A stretch of 56,883 bases of DNA from an uncultured Oscillospiraceae bacterium (GTDB lineage: Bacteria; Bacillota; Clostridia; Oscillospirales; JAAYXM01), in assembly GCA_934446465.1 (NCBI GenBank), contig CAKSEF010000004.1, forward strand, positions 1 to 56,883. The letters run 5' to 3'. Below the pieces are notes generated by a model. It had not been told where the DNA came from. It saw nothing but the letters and a program-made list of their open reading frames with translations, and did not search any database. The position numbers and the translations under genes are program-made. Positions 7,978 through 17,235 of this stretch are shown piece by piece. Each line of letters opens with the position of its first letter. Position 1 is the first letter of the stretch.

Positions 7978-9996
7978 TTACTCGGCATCCTCAGGGAGAA
8001 TATCATTCTCCTCGCCTGAAGTTGCGACAACCGTGTCAGCTTCAGCAGACGGCTCCGCCTTCTCCTCGGACACTTCCTCCCCCTCAATAAGAGCGCGGAT
8101 TGAAAGGGATACCTTTTTGTTTTCAAGATCGATATTTGTAATCTTTGCCTCAACCTCGTCGCCTTCCTTAAGAACATCGCCGGGCTTTGCAATGTGCGTG
8201 TTCGTAACCTGCGATATATGGATGAGACCGTCTACACCCGGGAGAATCTCCGCGAATGCTCCGAACGGCATGAGCTTCACAATCTTGACCTTTGCAACAT
8301 CACCTATGCCGTAATTCTGTGTGAACTTAGTCCACGGATTATCCTCGTCTTTTCTGTAGCCGAGTGAAATCTTCTTCTTTTCCTTATCAAGCGCGATGAC
8401 AAATACCTCTACCTCATCGCCTACCTTGAATACCTCGGACGGGTTTGAAATTCTTTTCCATGACATCTGAGAAATATGAACCATGCCGTCAACTCCGCCG
8501 ATGTCCACAAACGCGCCGTAGGATGTGAGCGAACGAACAACGCCCTTATAAACCTTACCTACTTCTATCTCATTCCAAATACGCTCGGACGCTTCGCGGC
8601 GAACCTCTGCCGTAACCTCGCGGATTGAACCGACTATGCGGCGGCGCGCACGATTTACCTCGCGGATTTTAAGCTGAACTTTCTTATGAAGAAGCTCGGA
8701 CATTTCTGCCCCTCTGGGGAGACCTGTCTGTGATGCGGGAACGAATACGCGGAGCCCCTTAACAGAGACTATAACACCGCCGGAATTTTCATCTACTACG
8801 TTTCCTTCAACTGTTGTTTTCTCAGCTCTTGCCTCCTCAACGTCATCCCAGCTCTTTACGGCATCAAGACGTCTCTTGGAAAGTGTTACGATTCCTTCCG
8901 CATCATTTACGCGCACGATTGATGCCTCTATTTCGTCGCCGACTTTAAACATTTCAGAAGCGTTTGCCGAGCCGTCAACACTCAGCTCGCTGCACGGAAT
9001 ATAGCCTGCATACTTAGCGCCGAGATCCACTTGGACATCAGTAGGCGTAATTGCAGTAATCGTGCCGACAACCTTATCTCCTGTATTTAAAGTTTTGAGT
9101 GAACCGAGAAGCATCTCCTCAAAAGATTCTCCCTCAAAGTTGTTGATTTCTTCGCTCATCTTGCCTTTTACCTCCTTAATTATCCAATCGGGTGTAGACG
9201 CACCCGCCGTGATTCCGATTCTCTCCGCCCCTGCAAGCTCGGAAATGTTTATATCCTCCGCACTCTCGGGACATATGACTCTCGGACAGACGGATTTGCA
9301 AATCGATACAAGCTCCTGTGTGTTTGAGCTTGTCCTGTCCCCGATGACAACCATCAAGTCAGATTCGGCTGCCAAGGCTGCGGCCTCCGATTGACGTTTA
9401 TCGGTTGCAAAGCATATTGTATCAAATATTTCGCAGTTTGTACACACCTTTTTTAGAATTTTAACACAAGTTTCCCAAATTTTTCGACCTATCGTTGTTT
9501 GGGCAACAACGCAAAGTGGCTTCGCCGCTGTATTTTCACGTCTTTTCACAAATTCTTCAGCCTCGGCTTCAGAACCGATAATTTCCGCATTTCCGCATTG
9601 TCCCGCGGTTCCGAGAACTTCCGGATGCTCTTTTTTTCCGATTATCACAACGTCACATCCGCGGGAATATGCTTCCCGAACTATTTTATGTATCCGCATT
9701 ACATACGGACAGGTTGCGTCAGCGTAGTCTATTCCGCGCTGTTTTAAATTATCATAAACTTTGAGCGGAACCCCGTGGGAGCGTATTACGGCAAGTGTAT
9801 CCGACGGAATATCATCGACAGATTTTACGCTCGGAACACCCAGTGATTCGAGGTGAGAAACAACATGGGCGTTATGAATTATCGGACCTATTGTGCATGC
9901 ACGCTTTCCCTCAACCCCGAGCTTTTCTGCGATATCAACGGCTCTGCGCACCCCAAAGCAGAATCCAGCAGTCTCCGCAACTCTTATCATCGCCAT
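7978..9996 (-). CDS. ispH: IspH-S1 fusion: HMBPP reductase with four S1 RNA-binding domains
   Basis: The 672-residue protein joins two functions. Residues 1-280 are IspH (LytB), the Fe-S enzyme that makes IPP and DMAPP in the last MEP-pathway step: cluster cysteines C13, C96 and C195, plus active-site His42, His74, His124 and Glu126, are present. Residues about 303-634 hold four S1 domains (about 303-375, 391-455, 479-546, 562-634), followed by an acidic tail. Such fusions are known in Clostridia, where the S1 half takes the place of RpsA. The start lies 1 nt after the plsC stop, with GGGGAG upstream. It is the last gene of the trmB-to-ispH operon. Confidence 0.95.
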   Translation of the reverse strand: MAMIRVAETAGFCFGVRRAVDIAEKLGVEGKRACTIGPIIHNAHVVSHLESLGVPSVKSVDDIPSDTLAVIRSHGVPLKVYDNLKQRGIDYADATCPYVMRIHKIVREAYSRGCDVVIIGKKEHPEVLGTAGQCGNAEIIGSEAEAEEFVKRRENTAAKPLCVVAQTTIGRKIWETCVKILKKVCTNCEIFDTICFATDKRQSEAAALAAESDLMVVIGDRTSSNTQELVSICKSVCPRVICPESAEDINISELAGAERIGITAGASTPDWIIKEVKGKMSEEINNFEGESFEEMLLGSLKTLNTGDKVVGTITAITPTDVQVDLGAKYAGYIPCSELSVDGSANASEMFKVGDEIEASIVRVNDAEGIVTLSKRRLDAVKSWDDVEEARAEKTTVEGNVVDENSGGVIVSVKGLRVFVPASQTGLPRGAEMSELLHKKVQLKIREVNRARRRIVGSIREVTAEVRREASERIWNEIEVGKVYKGVVRSLTSYGAFVDIGGVDGMVHISQMSWKRISNPSEVFKVGDEVEVFVIALDKEKKKISLGYRKDEDNPWTKFTQNYGIGDVAKVKIVKLMPFGAFAEILPGVDGLIHISQVTNTHIAKPGDVLKEGDEVEAKITNIDLENKKVSLSIRALIEGEEVSEEKAEPSAEADTVVATSGEENDILPEDAE

Positions 9997-9997
9997 A

Positions 9998-10579
9998 CTA
10001 ATTCTCCCCGCCGAGACGAATTATCTCGCCGAACACATTCTCCACAATAGATTTATACTTTGCAGAGCCCTTTTCGGAGCTGTCAGTACTCTGCGGTTTG
10101 CCGATAACTACCTTTACAGGCTTAAACAGATGCTTATCTCCGCTTACATACACGGGAAGCATATCAACCTTAGCACGGCAGGCAATCATAGCGGCGCCTG
10201 TTTTTGCGGCGGCCGCATCGGCTTCACCGTGGACGCGTGTTCCCTCAGGAAAAATCATGACCTTTTCACCGTCGGAAAGCGCGTCTATTGCAGAACGCAT
10301 TGTAGACATATCGACAGAACCGCGATTAACGGGTATCGCCTTAATCCCGCGAAGGAACGCGCCTATAATCGGAACGGTTATCAGCTCTTTCTTTACCATA
10401 AACCGCATGGGACGTTTTCCGAATGCAATACATATGAAAAACGGGTCCGACAACGAAGTATGATTGGCGCATACAACCACGGGACCTTCGGGAATATTCT
10501 CTCTCCCTATAATTTTAACCCTGTAAATCAGACGCAAAATCGGACCTATCAGAGCGAGCGCTATTCTATATGCAATCAT
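9998..10579 (-). CDS. plsC: 1-acyl-sn-glycerol-3-phosphate acyltransferase
   Basis: This membrane-associated enzyme acylates lysophosphatidic acid to phosphatidic acid. The 193 residues contain the HX4D catalytic motif (NHTSLSD, His40 and Asp45) and the glycerol-phosphate-binding FPEGTR (about 111-116). A hydrophobic N-terminal stretch (1-18) can anchor it. The gene overlaps the end of cmk by 14 bp and is followed after 1 nt by ispH; cmk-plsC-ispH is a conserved clostridial order. Confidence 0.93.
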   Translation of the reverse strand: MIAYRIALALIGPILRLIYRVKIIGRENIPEGPVVVCANHTSLSDPFFICIAFGKRPMRFMVKKELITVPIIGAFLRGIKAIPVNRGSVDMSTMRSAIDALSDGEKVMIFPEGTRVHGEADAAAAKTGAAMIACRAKVDMLPVYVSGDKHLFKPVKVVIGKPQSTDSSEKGSAKYKSIVENVFGEIIRLGGEN

Positions 10580-11252
10580 CGAAACTCAACCTCACAGTTA
10601 TGATATTCTTTATAACGCGCACGCTTTCATCGAGTGTATTACCCGTAGTGTCGACCTTAATCGCATCGGGTGCAGCAAAGAGCGGAGCGGTTTTCCTGTT
10701 TGAATCCTGCTCGTCCCGAATTTTCATATCTGCGAGAACTTTTTCAAACGACACGTCCTGTCCCTTTGAAACAAGCTCTTCATAGCGGCGTCTTGCTCTG
10801 TCCTCATTTGAAGCTGTCAGGAATATTTTTACACGCGCATTCGGGAGAACGACCGTTCCTATGTCGCGGCCGTCCATGATGACGTTACCGTTTTCGGCAA
10901 ACATTCTCTGCATTTCAAGCAAAAACTCCCGCACCTCGGGAATCGCCGAAACATCTGACGCATACTGTGAAATATGGTGTTTCCTTATTTCCTCGGAAAC
11001 ATCCTCTCCGTTGAGAAAAATTCTCTGCACTCCGTTATTATGGAGTATTTCTATTTTTATCTCGGGCAACACTTCCGAGACATCGCTTGCTGATTTCGGA
11101 TTAAGCCCCGAACGAAAAATATAAAGTCCCACGGCACGGTATATGGCACCCGTATCGACATATGTAAAACCAAAATCCTTCGCTATTATCTTGGCGATAG
11201 TGCTTTTTCCCGCACCGCTCGGTCCGTCAATGGCTATGCTGATTTTTTTCAT
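10566..11252 (-). CDS. cmk: cytidylate kinase
   Basis: Cmk phosphorylates CMP and dCMP using ATP. The 228-residue protein begins MKKISIAIDGPSGAGKST, with the P-loop at about 9-16, and has the NMP-binding and lid regions of the family (NVIMDGRDIGTVVLPNA; RARRRYEEL). The start at 11252 has GGGGG upstream and overlaps the preceding flavoprotein gene by 26 bp. Confidence 0.95.
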   Translation of the reverse strand: MKKISIAIDGPSGAGKSTIAKIIAKDFGFTYVDTGAIYRAVGLYIFRSGLNPKSASDVSEVLPEIKIEILHNNGVQRIFLNGEDVSEEIRKHHISQYASDVSAIPEVREFLLEMQRMFAENGNVIMDGRDIGTVVLPNARVKIFLTASNEDRARRRYEELVSKGQDVSFEKVLADMKIRDEQDSNRKTAPLFAAPDAIKVDTTGNTLDESVRVIKNIITVRLSFDDCI

Positions 11253-12498
11253 AATTACCCCCGATTCCGGCATTCTTTCCCGCGCAATATGCGCTTGACC
11301 ATGCAATTTGAAGATTAAAACCGCCGGTATAACCGTCTACATCTATTACTTCACCTGCGAAAAACAATCCCGAAATGAGCTTTGATTCCATTGTTTTCGG
11401 ATTTATCTCGCGCGTGCTTATTCCGCCCGACGTTATTATTGCTTCTTCGACCGGCCGCTTTTTCGCGACACTGAAGCATAAATTTTTAAGAGTATCGCGC
11501 AAGCTGTGCCGTTTTTCGCGTGTAAGCTCGTTTGCCTTGACATCCATATCAATATTGGCTTTTTCAAGGACTATCGGAATTATGCTTTCCGGGAGAAGCC
11601 CCCGCAATAGATTGGACATATTCTTATTCTTCTTTTCCTCAATGTCGCGCAGGATTCTCTTTTCGAGCTTTTGCTCATCAAGCGCAGGTTTCAAATCAAG
11701 CGAAATACTGTATTTATGCTTGTCAAAATCGCGCATATGAGCACTCGCCGAAAGAACGAGCGGGCCTGTGATTCCGAAATGCGTAAACATCATTTCTCCG
11801 AGCTCCGAAAAAATCTTTCGTCCCTTCTCATCATATGCAGTGAGCGTTACATTTTTAAGCGTAAGCCCCTGAGCCTTTCTGCACAGTTCGGGTTCAGACA
11901 CCAGCGGAACAAGAGACGCCTGCGGAGCTTTCACCGTATGCCCAAGTTTTTCGGCAAATCGATACCCGTCCCCTGTCGAGCCTGTCGCCGGATAAGAAAC
12001 GCCGCCCGTTGCTACTATAACCGATGCGCACTCAATCTTTCCTATTCGTTCACACATTACAGAAGCAACTTTCCCGTCCTCCGCAATGATATCTGTCACC
12101 GTATCGTTGATGATTCTTGCCCCGCGTGATTTTATGCAGGCAAGCAACGCATTGGTTACATCCTGCGCCCTGTCGGAAACAGGAAAAACACGGTTTCCGC
12201 GCTCGGTTTTCAGCGGAACGCCGAGTTTTTCAAGGCACTGCATCATATCCTGAGGCGAAAATTCGGAAAACGCGCTGTACATAAATCGTGGGTTTTGCGG
12301 AATATTTTCAATCAGCGCGTCCATTCCGCAATTATTGGTAACATTGCATCTTCCCTTGCCTGTAATATTCAGCTTTCTTCCCGCGTTTTTATTCTTTTCG
12401 ACTACTATTACGTCTGCGCCGTTTTCTGTTGCTGCGACAGCCGACATTAAGCCTGCCGCGCCCGCTCCCACAACAACAATTCTGTTATTGCTATTCAT
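11227..12498 (-). CDS. HI0933/YhiN-family FAD-binding flavoprotein
   Basis: This is a predicted flavin oxidoreductase of unknown substrate, 423 residues long. It has an N-terminal dinucleotide-binding fold (RIVVVGAGAAGLMSA, about 6-20, then an acidic VVEKN at the end of strand 2), the family motif KLNITGKGRCNVTN (about 42-55) and the C-terminal FAD motif GLFFAGEVIDVDGYTGGFN. The ATG at 12498 overlaps the end of the regulator gene by 8 bp (ATGAATAG). Placement before cmk is common in Clostridia, but the function is unproven. Confidence 0.9.
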   Translation of the reverse strand: MNSNNRIVVVGAGAAGLMSAVAATENGADVIVVEKNKNAGRKLNITGKGRCNVTNNCGMDALIENIPQNPRFMYSAFSEFSPQDMMQCLEKLGVPLKTERGNRVFPVSDRAQDVTNALLACIKSRGARIINDTVTDIIAEDGKVASVMCERIGKIECASVIVATGGVSYPATGSTGDGYRFAEKLGHTVKAPQASLVPLVSEPELCRKAQGLTLKNVTLTAYDEKGRKIFSELGEMMFTHFGITGPLVLSASAHMRDFDKHKYSISLDLKPALDEQKLEKRILRDIEEKKNKNMSNLLRGLLPESIIPIVLEKANIDMDVKANELTREKRHSLRDTLKNLCFSVAKKRPVEEAIITSGGISTREINPKTMESKLISGLFFAGEVIDVDGYTGGFNLQIAWSSAYCAGKNAGIGGNYEKNQHSH

Positions 12499-13354
12499 TG
12501 TCAAGCTTTTCATAGACTCCGTAATCATCCCATATTTCTTCAAGTGTGGAGAGTGAATTTGCGACGTCGTTTTTCATTCTCATGCTAAGCGCCGCAATAA
12601 GTGCATTTATGCACGAAAGCGGTGCCACTATTGAGTCCGCAAACGACACCATTCCGCTTTTTGCCGTAATTCTGTAATCGGCAAATTTGCAGAGCGGCGA
12701 ATTATCGGAATCGGTTATTGCAATGACATTCGCCTTCCTGTCATGCGCGAACTGCATGGCGCTCGTAGTCCTCCGTGAATAGCGAGGAAAGCTTATTCCT
12801 ATAAGAACGTCTTTATCGGACAGGCGCAAGAGCTGTTCAAAGACCTCGCTTACACTGATTGTACTTATTATGTGAACATTCGGGAACATAATATTGAGAT
12901 AGAATCCGAGAAACTGCGCAAGCGGAGCTGCCGCGCGAACGCCTGTTATATAAATCTTTTCGGAGTTTAGAATACACTCAACCGCCTTTTCGAACTCGGC
13001 TCTGTCAATATTGTCAAGCGTCTCAAGAATATTGTTTACATCGGAACGGAGCACGCTTTCAACGATGTCCCCGCTCATCCTGTCGCTTGCGAGCTCTATT
13101 CGCTGAATCGCCGTGAACTTATTCTTTAAAAGCTCCTGCAAGTCCTGCTGCATTTCCTGATAGCCGTTATACCCGAGCTCTGCGGCAAAGCGTACAACGG
13201 TAGATTCGCTTGCACGAGCTTCTTTGGCGAGCCGTCCTGCTGTCATAAATGCGGCTTTATCATAATTATCTGATATATATTCAGCAATCAGTCTCTGGGT
13301 TTTTGAATATTTTTTCTTATCTTCTTCAAGTCTTTTCAAGAGATTCTGTTTCAT
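12491..13354 (-). CDS. MurR/RpiR-family transcriptional regulator
   Basis: This 287-residue regulator has an N-terminal helix-turn-helix (about 1-77; RLAKEARASESTVVRFAAELGY is the recognition region) and a C-terminal SIS domain (about 105-260) that in this family binds a phosphosugar. The start at 13354 lies inside trmB, 29 bp before its end, with a GGGGGCGCGGAG box. No sugar gene is nearby, so its ligand is unknown. In an operon with trmB and cmk it may simply be a conserved housekeeping neighbour. Confidence 0.9.
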   Translation of the reverse strand: MKQNLLKRLEEDKKKYSKTQRLIAEYISDNYDKAAFMTAGRLAKEARASESTVVRFAAELGYNGYQEMQQDLQELLKNKFTAIQRIELASDRMSGDIVESVLRSDVNNILETLDNIDRAEFEKAVECILNSEKIYITGVRAAAPLAQFLGFYLNIMFPNVHIISTISVSEVFEQLLRLSDKDVLIGISFPRYSRRTTSAMQFAHDRKANVIAITDSDNSPLCKFADYRITAKSGMVSFADSIVAPLSCINALIAALSMRMKNDVANSLSTLEEIWDDYGVYEKLDNE

Positions 13355-14000
13355 GACTCCGCGCCCCCTGACTTTTATATGCTTCCACCCTGAAAATATT
13401 CTGACCGAGTTCGGTAAAGCGTTCCTCATATTCGGTCATAACATTATCAATGCCCGAACCTGCAAGGTCGAATGTAATATTCCTCAGGCGGAGTCCGTAT
13501 TCCGACATCGAATTCAGCGAGAACTCAAAAAGTTTCTCATTGTCGGTTTTGAAGAACAGAAATCCGTCATCCGCGAGTATGTCATCGTACAGTTTCAGAA
13601 AATCCCCGTGCGTAAGCCTGCGCTTTGCCTGCTTCTTTTTTGGCCATGGGTCGCTGAAATTCAGATAAATCCCGTTTATTTCGCCCTCGGAGAACACATC
13701 ACCGATATTCTGCGCGTCCATATCCAAAAACAGCACGTTCGGAATTTTTTGTTCCACCGTCTTTTCCGCGGCCATAACGAGCGCGCCCTGCTCTCTCTCG
13801 ATGCCGATAAACAGTGTATCGGCAAATCCTTTTGCGGTTTCGGTTATAAACCTGCCTTTTCCGCATCCTATTTCGACGCAAATCTTATCATATCCGAAGC
13901 GTTCACGCCAGCTTCCCCGCAAGTTTTCCGCATCTTTCGGCATAACTTGCGAGCATCTTTCCAGTCTGGCTTCAAGGTTCGGTTTTTTTCTCATTCTCAA
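13326..14000 (-). CDS. trmB: tRNA (guanine-N7-)-methyltransferase
   Basis: TrmB makes m7G46 in tRNA using S-adenosylmethionine. The 224-residue product has the SAM-binding motif EIGCGKGRF (about 42-50) and the family signature DPWPKKKQAKRRL (about 117-129). Two starts are possible: TTG at 14000, 11 nt after GGAG, or ATG at 13994. It is the first gene of the minus-strand operon ending with ispH, and it faces the metal transporter genes across a shared promoter region. Confidence 0.95.
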   Translation of the reverse strand: MRMRKKPNLEARLERCSQVMPKDAENLRGSWRERFGYDKICVEIGCGKGRFITETAKGFADTLFIGIEREQGALVMAAEKTVEQKIPNVLFLDMDAQNIGDVFSEGEINGIYLNFSDPWPKKKQAKRRLTHGDFLKLYDDILADDGFLFFKTDNEKLFEFSLNSMSEYGLRLRNITFDLAGSGIDNVMTEYEERFTELGQNIFRVEAYKSQGARSHETESLEKT

Positions 14001-14031
14001 CGCAAATACAACTCCATAACATATTTAGTTT

Positions 14032-14060
14032 ATTCTATCACATATTGTTTTTTACGTCAA
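14032..14060 (-). promoter_or_regulatory. promoter for the trmB-ispH operon
   Basis: Minus-strand TTGACG (14055-14060) and TAGAAT (14032-14037) are 17 nt apart. It lies back to back with the divergent promoter of the metal transporter. Confidence 0.7.
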
Positions 14061-14073
14061 TTTTTGATAGAAT
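14045..14073 (+). promoter_or_regulatory. promoter for the metal ABC transporter
   Basis: Plus-strand TTGTTT (14045-14050) and TAGAAT (14068-14073) are 17 nt apart. Its -10 region and that of the divergent promoter form a 9-bp inverted repeat (ATTCTATCA at 14032, TGATAGAAT at 14065). Confidence 0.6.
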
Positions 14074-14106
14074 AATATTTATAAAAACAACGAGGTGTAT
14101 CATATT

Positions 14107-14862
14107 ATGCACACAGATAACGGAAAGAGCGGTAACTCGTGCGGTATGTGCTGTACGAAGATATCGAATCTGTCAGTGAAGTTCGGGAACAACACGGTCC
14201 TTGACAAGGTGAATATGCACATACATTGCGGAGAACTCACTGCAATTATCGGTCCCAACGGAGCCGGCAAATCAACACTGTTTAAAGCCGTCATAGGCGA
14301 AATACCGCACTCCGGCACAATCAGATTCACTGATTTTGAAAACCGTCAGACGACACGCCCGAAAATCGGATATATACCACAGTATCTCGAAACCGACCGA
14401 AACTCTCCTATAAGCGTGTCCGACCTTTTCGCCGTCTCGTCGTCGCTGCGCCCTGCATGGCTCGGCGCGTCAAGGCATACCCAAAGTGAGGCTTCTTCGT
14501 TTCTTGAAAGGGTTGAATCGCGCCATTTGCTCGACAGACGGCTCGGTGCACTCTCGGGCGGTGAGCTGCAACGCGTTCTTCTCGCCCTTGCACTTCGCTC
14601 AAATCCGGATATTCTTCTATTTGACGAACCCGTATCCGGAGTTGACAAGAAGGGTCTTGAAATTTTTTATTCAATAATTGACCGAATACGAAAAAACTAC
14701 GACCTTACCATAATAATCATTTCTCATGACCATGCAAACATCGCAAAGTATGCTGACAGGTTTATTCTTTTGAACAAGACCGTTCTCGCATCCGGAAAAC
14801 CCGCCGAGGTTATGACATCAAATGAATACCGCAATATTTTCGGAAACGGGGGTTCAATATAA
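14107..14862 (+). CDS. zinc/manganese-type ABC transporter ATP-binding protein
   Basis: This is the ATPase of a metal importer of the ZnuC/MntB type, 251 residues. Walker A is GPNGAGKST, the signature is LSGGELQRV and Walker B is ILLFDEP. A Cys-rich N-terminus (C12, C15, C16 in SCGMCC) precedes the ATPase fold and might sense or ferry metal (inference). The ATG at 14107 is 9 nt after GAGGTG; an in-frame GTG at 14095 overlaps that box. It directly precedes its permease gene, but no solute-binding protein gene is nearby. Confidence 0.9.
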   Translation: MHTDNGKSGNSCGMCCTKISNLSVKFGNNTVLDKVNMHIHCGELTAIIGPNGAGKSTLFKAVIGEIPHSGTIRFTDFENRQTTRPKIGYIPQYLETDRNSPISVSDLFAVSSSLRPAWLGASRHTQSEASSFLERVESRHLLDRRLGALSGGELQRVLLALALRSNPDILLFDEPVSGVDKKGLEIFYSIIDRIRKNYDLTIIIISHDHANIAKYADRFILLNKTVLASGKPAEVMTSNEYRNIFGNGGSI

Positions 14863-15695
14863 TGCAAACGGTATATAATTTACTCGAGACCGTTCTCCCC
14901 TTTTCATGGATAGAGTACGATTTCATGAAAAATTCGCTCATCGCGATTATACTTATTGCCCCGATACTCGGACTTCTCTCTACTCTCGTTGTAAACAACC
15001 GTATGGCGTTTTTTGCCGATACTTTAGGGCACTCGGCGCTTACGGGAATCGCGATAGGCGCAATGCTCGGTTTTGCCGACCCGAAAATTGCAATGGTTAT
15101 ACTCGGAATCCTGTTTGCTATACTTCTCGTAATGGCAAAGAGCAGAAACAGAGCGTCTACCGACACTACAATAAGCGTTTTTTCCTCAACGGCTTCCGCG
15201 CTCGGAATTGTTCTTCTCTCACGCGGCGGCAGCTTTGCCAAGTACACTTCTTACATCGTCGGCGACTTTTTGAGCATAACGGTTTCCGACATTTACCTTG
15301 CATCGATTGTCTTTCTCATCGTGCTTTCGGTTTGGATTCTCCTGTTTAACAAATTCTGCACTGTGAGCATAAACTCTACACTTGCAAGAAGTCTCGGTCT
15401 AAACGTAAGGCTTGTCGAAATACTGTTTTCATCACTCCTTGCGCTTGTAGTTACCGTTTCAATATCGTGGGTTGGAATACTGATTATAACATCGCTTCTT
15501 ACCCTCCCGGCGGCAACCGCGCGTAATGTTACACAGAATTTGCGTGCATACACCTTTGCATCGCTGATTCTTTCGCTCATATGCGGAATAGCGGGGCTTC
15601 TTCTCTCGTTTTATCTCAACACTGCCACGGGCGCAACAATCGTCATTCTTCTTTCTGCATCATATTTCACTTCGCTCATTTTTGCAAAAAAATAA
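14862..15695 (+). CDS. zinc/manganese-type ABC transporter permease
   Basis: This is an integral membrane permease of the ABC-3 family (ZnuB/MntC-like), 277 residues with about eight hydrophobic segments. The family region ALGIVLLSRGGSFAKYTSY (about 107-125) and LVVTVSISWVGILIITSLL are recognisable. Its ATG overlaps the last base of the ATPase gene, which implies translational coupling. Zinc versus manganese cannot be decided from sequence alone. Confidence 0.9.
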   Translation: MQTVYNLLETVLPFSWIEYDFMKNSLIAIILIAPILGLLSTLVVNNRMAFFADTLGHSALTGIAIGAMLGFADPKIAMVILGILFAILLVMAKSRNRASTDTTISVFSSTASALGIVLLSRGGSFAKYTSYIVGDFLSITVSDIYLASIVFLIVLSVWILLFNKFCTVSINSTLARSLGLNVRLVEILFSSLLALVVTVSISWVGILIITSLLTLPAATARNVTQNLRAYTFASLILSLICGIAGLLLSFYLNTATGATIVILLSASYFTSLIFAKK

Positions 15696-15704
15696 TGTTC
15701 TTAA

Positions 15705-15738
15705 AAAATCCGTGAGTATTGAGATACTCACGGATTTT
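15705..15738. terminator. bidirectional terminator
   Basis: A 15-bp perfect stem (AAAATCCGTGAGTAT) with loop TGAG lies between the convergent permease and gltX genes, with A and T runs on its two sides. It can serve both strands. Confidence 0.9.
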
Positions 15739-15739
15739 C

Positions 15740-17224
15740 TTATATGCTTTTCAGTTTTTCTATTGCCGAATCAATCCTTTTAAGGCTTTCCTCTTTTCCG
15801 AGAATGTGGCATAACTCCACTCCTCCTCCCGGGGTTGTCTGTTTTCCCGAGAGTGCGGTTCTGAGTGGCCAAAGAACAAATCCGTTTTTGAGCTCCTTTT
15901 CGGCTATGTATCCGAACAGGGCCTCGTGTATGTTTTCCTGAGTCCAATCGGAAACACCCGCAATTACGGGCCGAATTTTCAGAAGCGTTTCGAGCGAGCT
16001 TTTTTCGTCCGTTTTCATCTTCTTATGCCGGTACATCTCCGTGCTGTATTCGGGAACTGCGTCAAAGAAATCGACCTTCTCCGGAATTTCCGACAGTTTC
16101 TCACAGCGCATATGCAAAAGCGGTGCAATAAGGTCGGGGTCTATATTTTCATTCTTGACGGTCTGCCTTATATACGGACGTGCAATCTCGGCAAAATCCT
16201 TTTCACTCATTGCACGTATATACTCGCTGTTAATGTAGTTGAGCTTCGGGACATCGAAAATTGCCGGCGATTTTGAAATTCCCTCAATATCAAATGCCTC
16301 AACAAGCTCGGGGAGAGAAAATATTTCGCGCTCGCCCTTCGGACTCCAGCCGAGAAGCGTTACATAGTTTACAACCGCGTCCTTAAGATATCCCTCTGCT
16401 ATCAAGTCCTCATAGGACGGGTCCCCGTGTCTCTTGGAGAGTTTCTGCGTAGCATTTTTCATGACGGGCGCACAGTGGACATATGTCGGAATTTCCCATC
16501 CGAAAGCCTCATACAGGAGGTTGTATTTCGGTGCGCTGGAAAGGTACTCCGAACCGCGCACAACATGAGTTATGCCCATCAGGTGGTCGTCAATTACATT
16601 TGCGAAGTTATACGTAGGATATCCGTCGGACTTAATTAGAATCTGGTCATCCAAATCCTCGTTCGGAACGGTTATTTCGCCGTAAACGACATCATAGAAC
16701 GAAGTCTCTCCGCTTCTCGGCATCTTCTGACGGATTACATACGGTGCGCCTTCGCGGAGCTTCTGAGCAACTTCTTCCTCGGAGAGGCGCGAGCAGCGTC
16801 CGTCGTACTTTTTCGGAGCTTCTCCCTCTTTCGGTTCTTCGTGCTCTGATTTTTCGCAGAAACAACGATATGCGGCTCCGTGTTCTATAAGGAGCTCTGC
16901 ATACAGCTTATACATTCCCATTCTCTCACTCTGTATATACGGACCGACGGGACCGCCGATATCCGGGCCTTCATCGTATTTAAGCCCTGTTTCGCGGAGC
17001 GTTCGGTAAATCAAGTCGGTCGCGCCCCCGACAAGTCTCCCGCGGTCGGTATCCTCGATGCGAAGAATGAAGTCGCCGCCGTTATGCTTTGCAATCATGT
17101 AGGTATAGAGCGCGGTGCGCAGATTACCGATGTGCATATATCCCGTGGGGCTCGGGGCAAATCTTGTTCTGACTCTGCCCTTAGGAATTTTCTTTTCGCC
17201 CTCTTCAAAGAAAGTCATATCCAT
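15740..17224 (-). CDS. gltX: glutamyl-tRNA synthetase
   Basis: GltX charges tRNA-Glu, and in organisms lacking GlnRS also tRNA-Gln. The 494-residue class I enzyme has the HIGH-type motif PSPTGYMHIGN (about 25-35) and the KMSKS-type KLSKRHGD (about 258-265). Length is typical of bacterial GltX, with the C-terminal anticodon-binding region present. Since glnS lies directly upstream (11-bp gap), this GltX is probably discriminating, which is inference. Confidence 0.96.
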   Translation of the reverse strand: MDMTFFEEGEKKIPKGRVRTRFAPSPTGYMHIGNLRTALYTYMIAKHNGGDFILRIEDTDRGRLVGGATDLIYRTLRETGLKYDEGPDIGGPVGPYIQSERMGMYKLYAELLIEHGAAYRCFCEKSEHEEPKEGEAPKKYDGRCSRLSEEEVAQKLREGAPYVIRQKMPRSGETSFYDVVYGEITVPNEDLDDQILIKSDGYPTYNFANVIDDHLMGITHVVRGSEYLSSAPKYNLLYEAFGWEIPTYVHCAPVMKNATQKLSKRHGDPSYEDLIAEGYLKDAVVNYVTLLGWSPKGEREIFSLPELVEAFDIEGISKSPAIFDVPKLNYINSEYIRAMSEKDFAEIARPYIRQTVKNENIDPDLIAPLLHMRCEKLSEIPEKVDFFDAVPEYSTEMYRHKKMKTDEKSSLETLLKIRPVIAGVSDWTQENIHEALFGYIAEKELKNGFVLWPLRTALSGKQTTPGGGVELCHILGKEESLKRIDSAIEKLKSI

Positions 17225-17235
17225 TTATATCTCTC

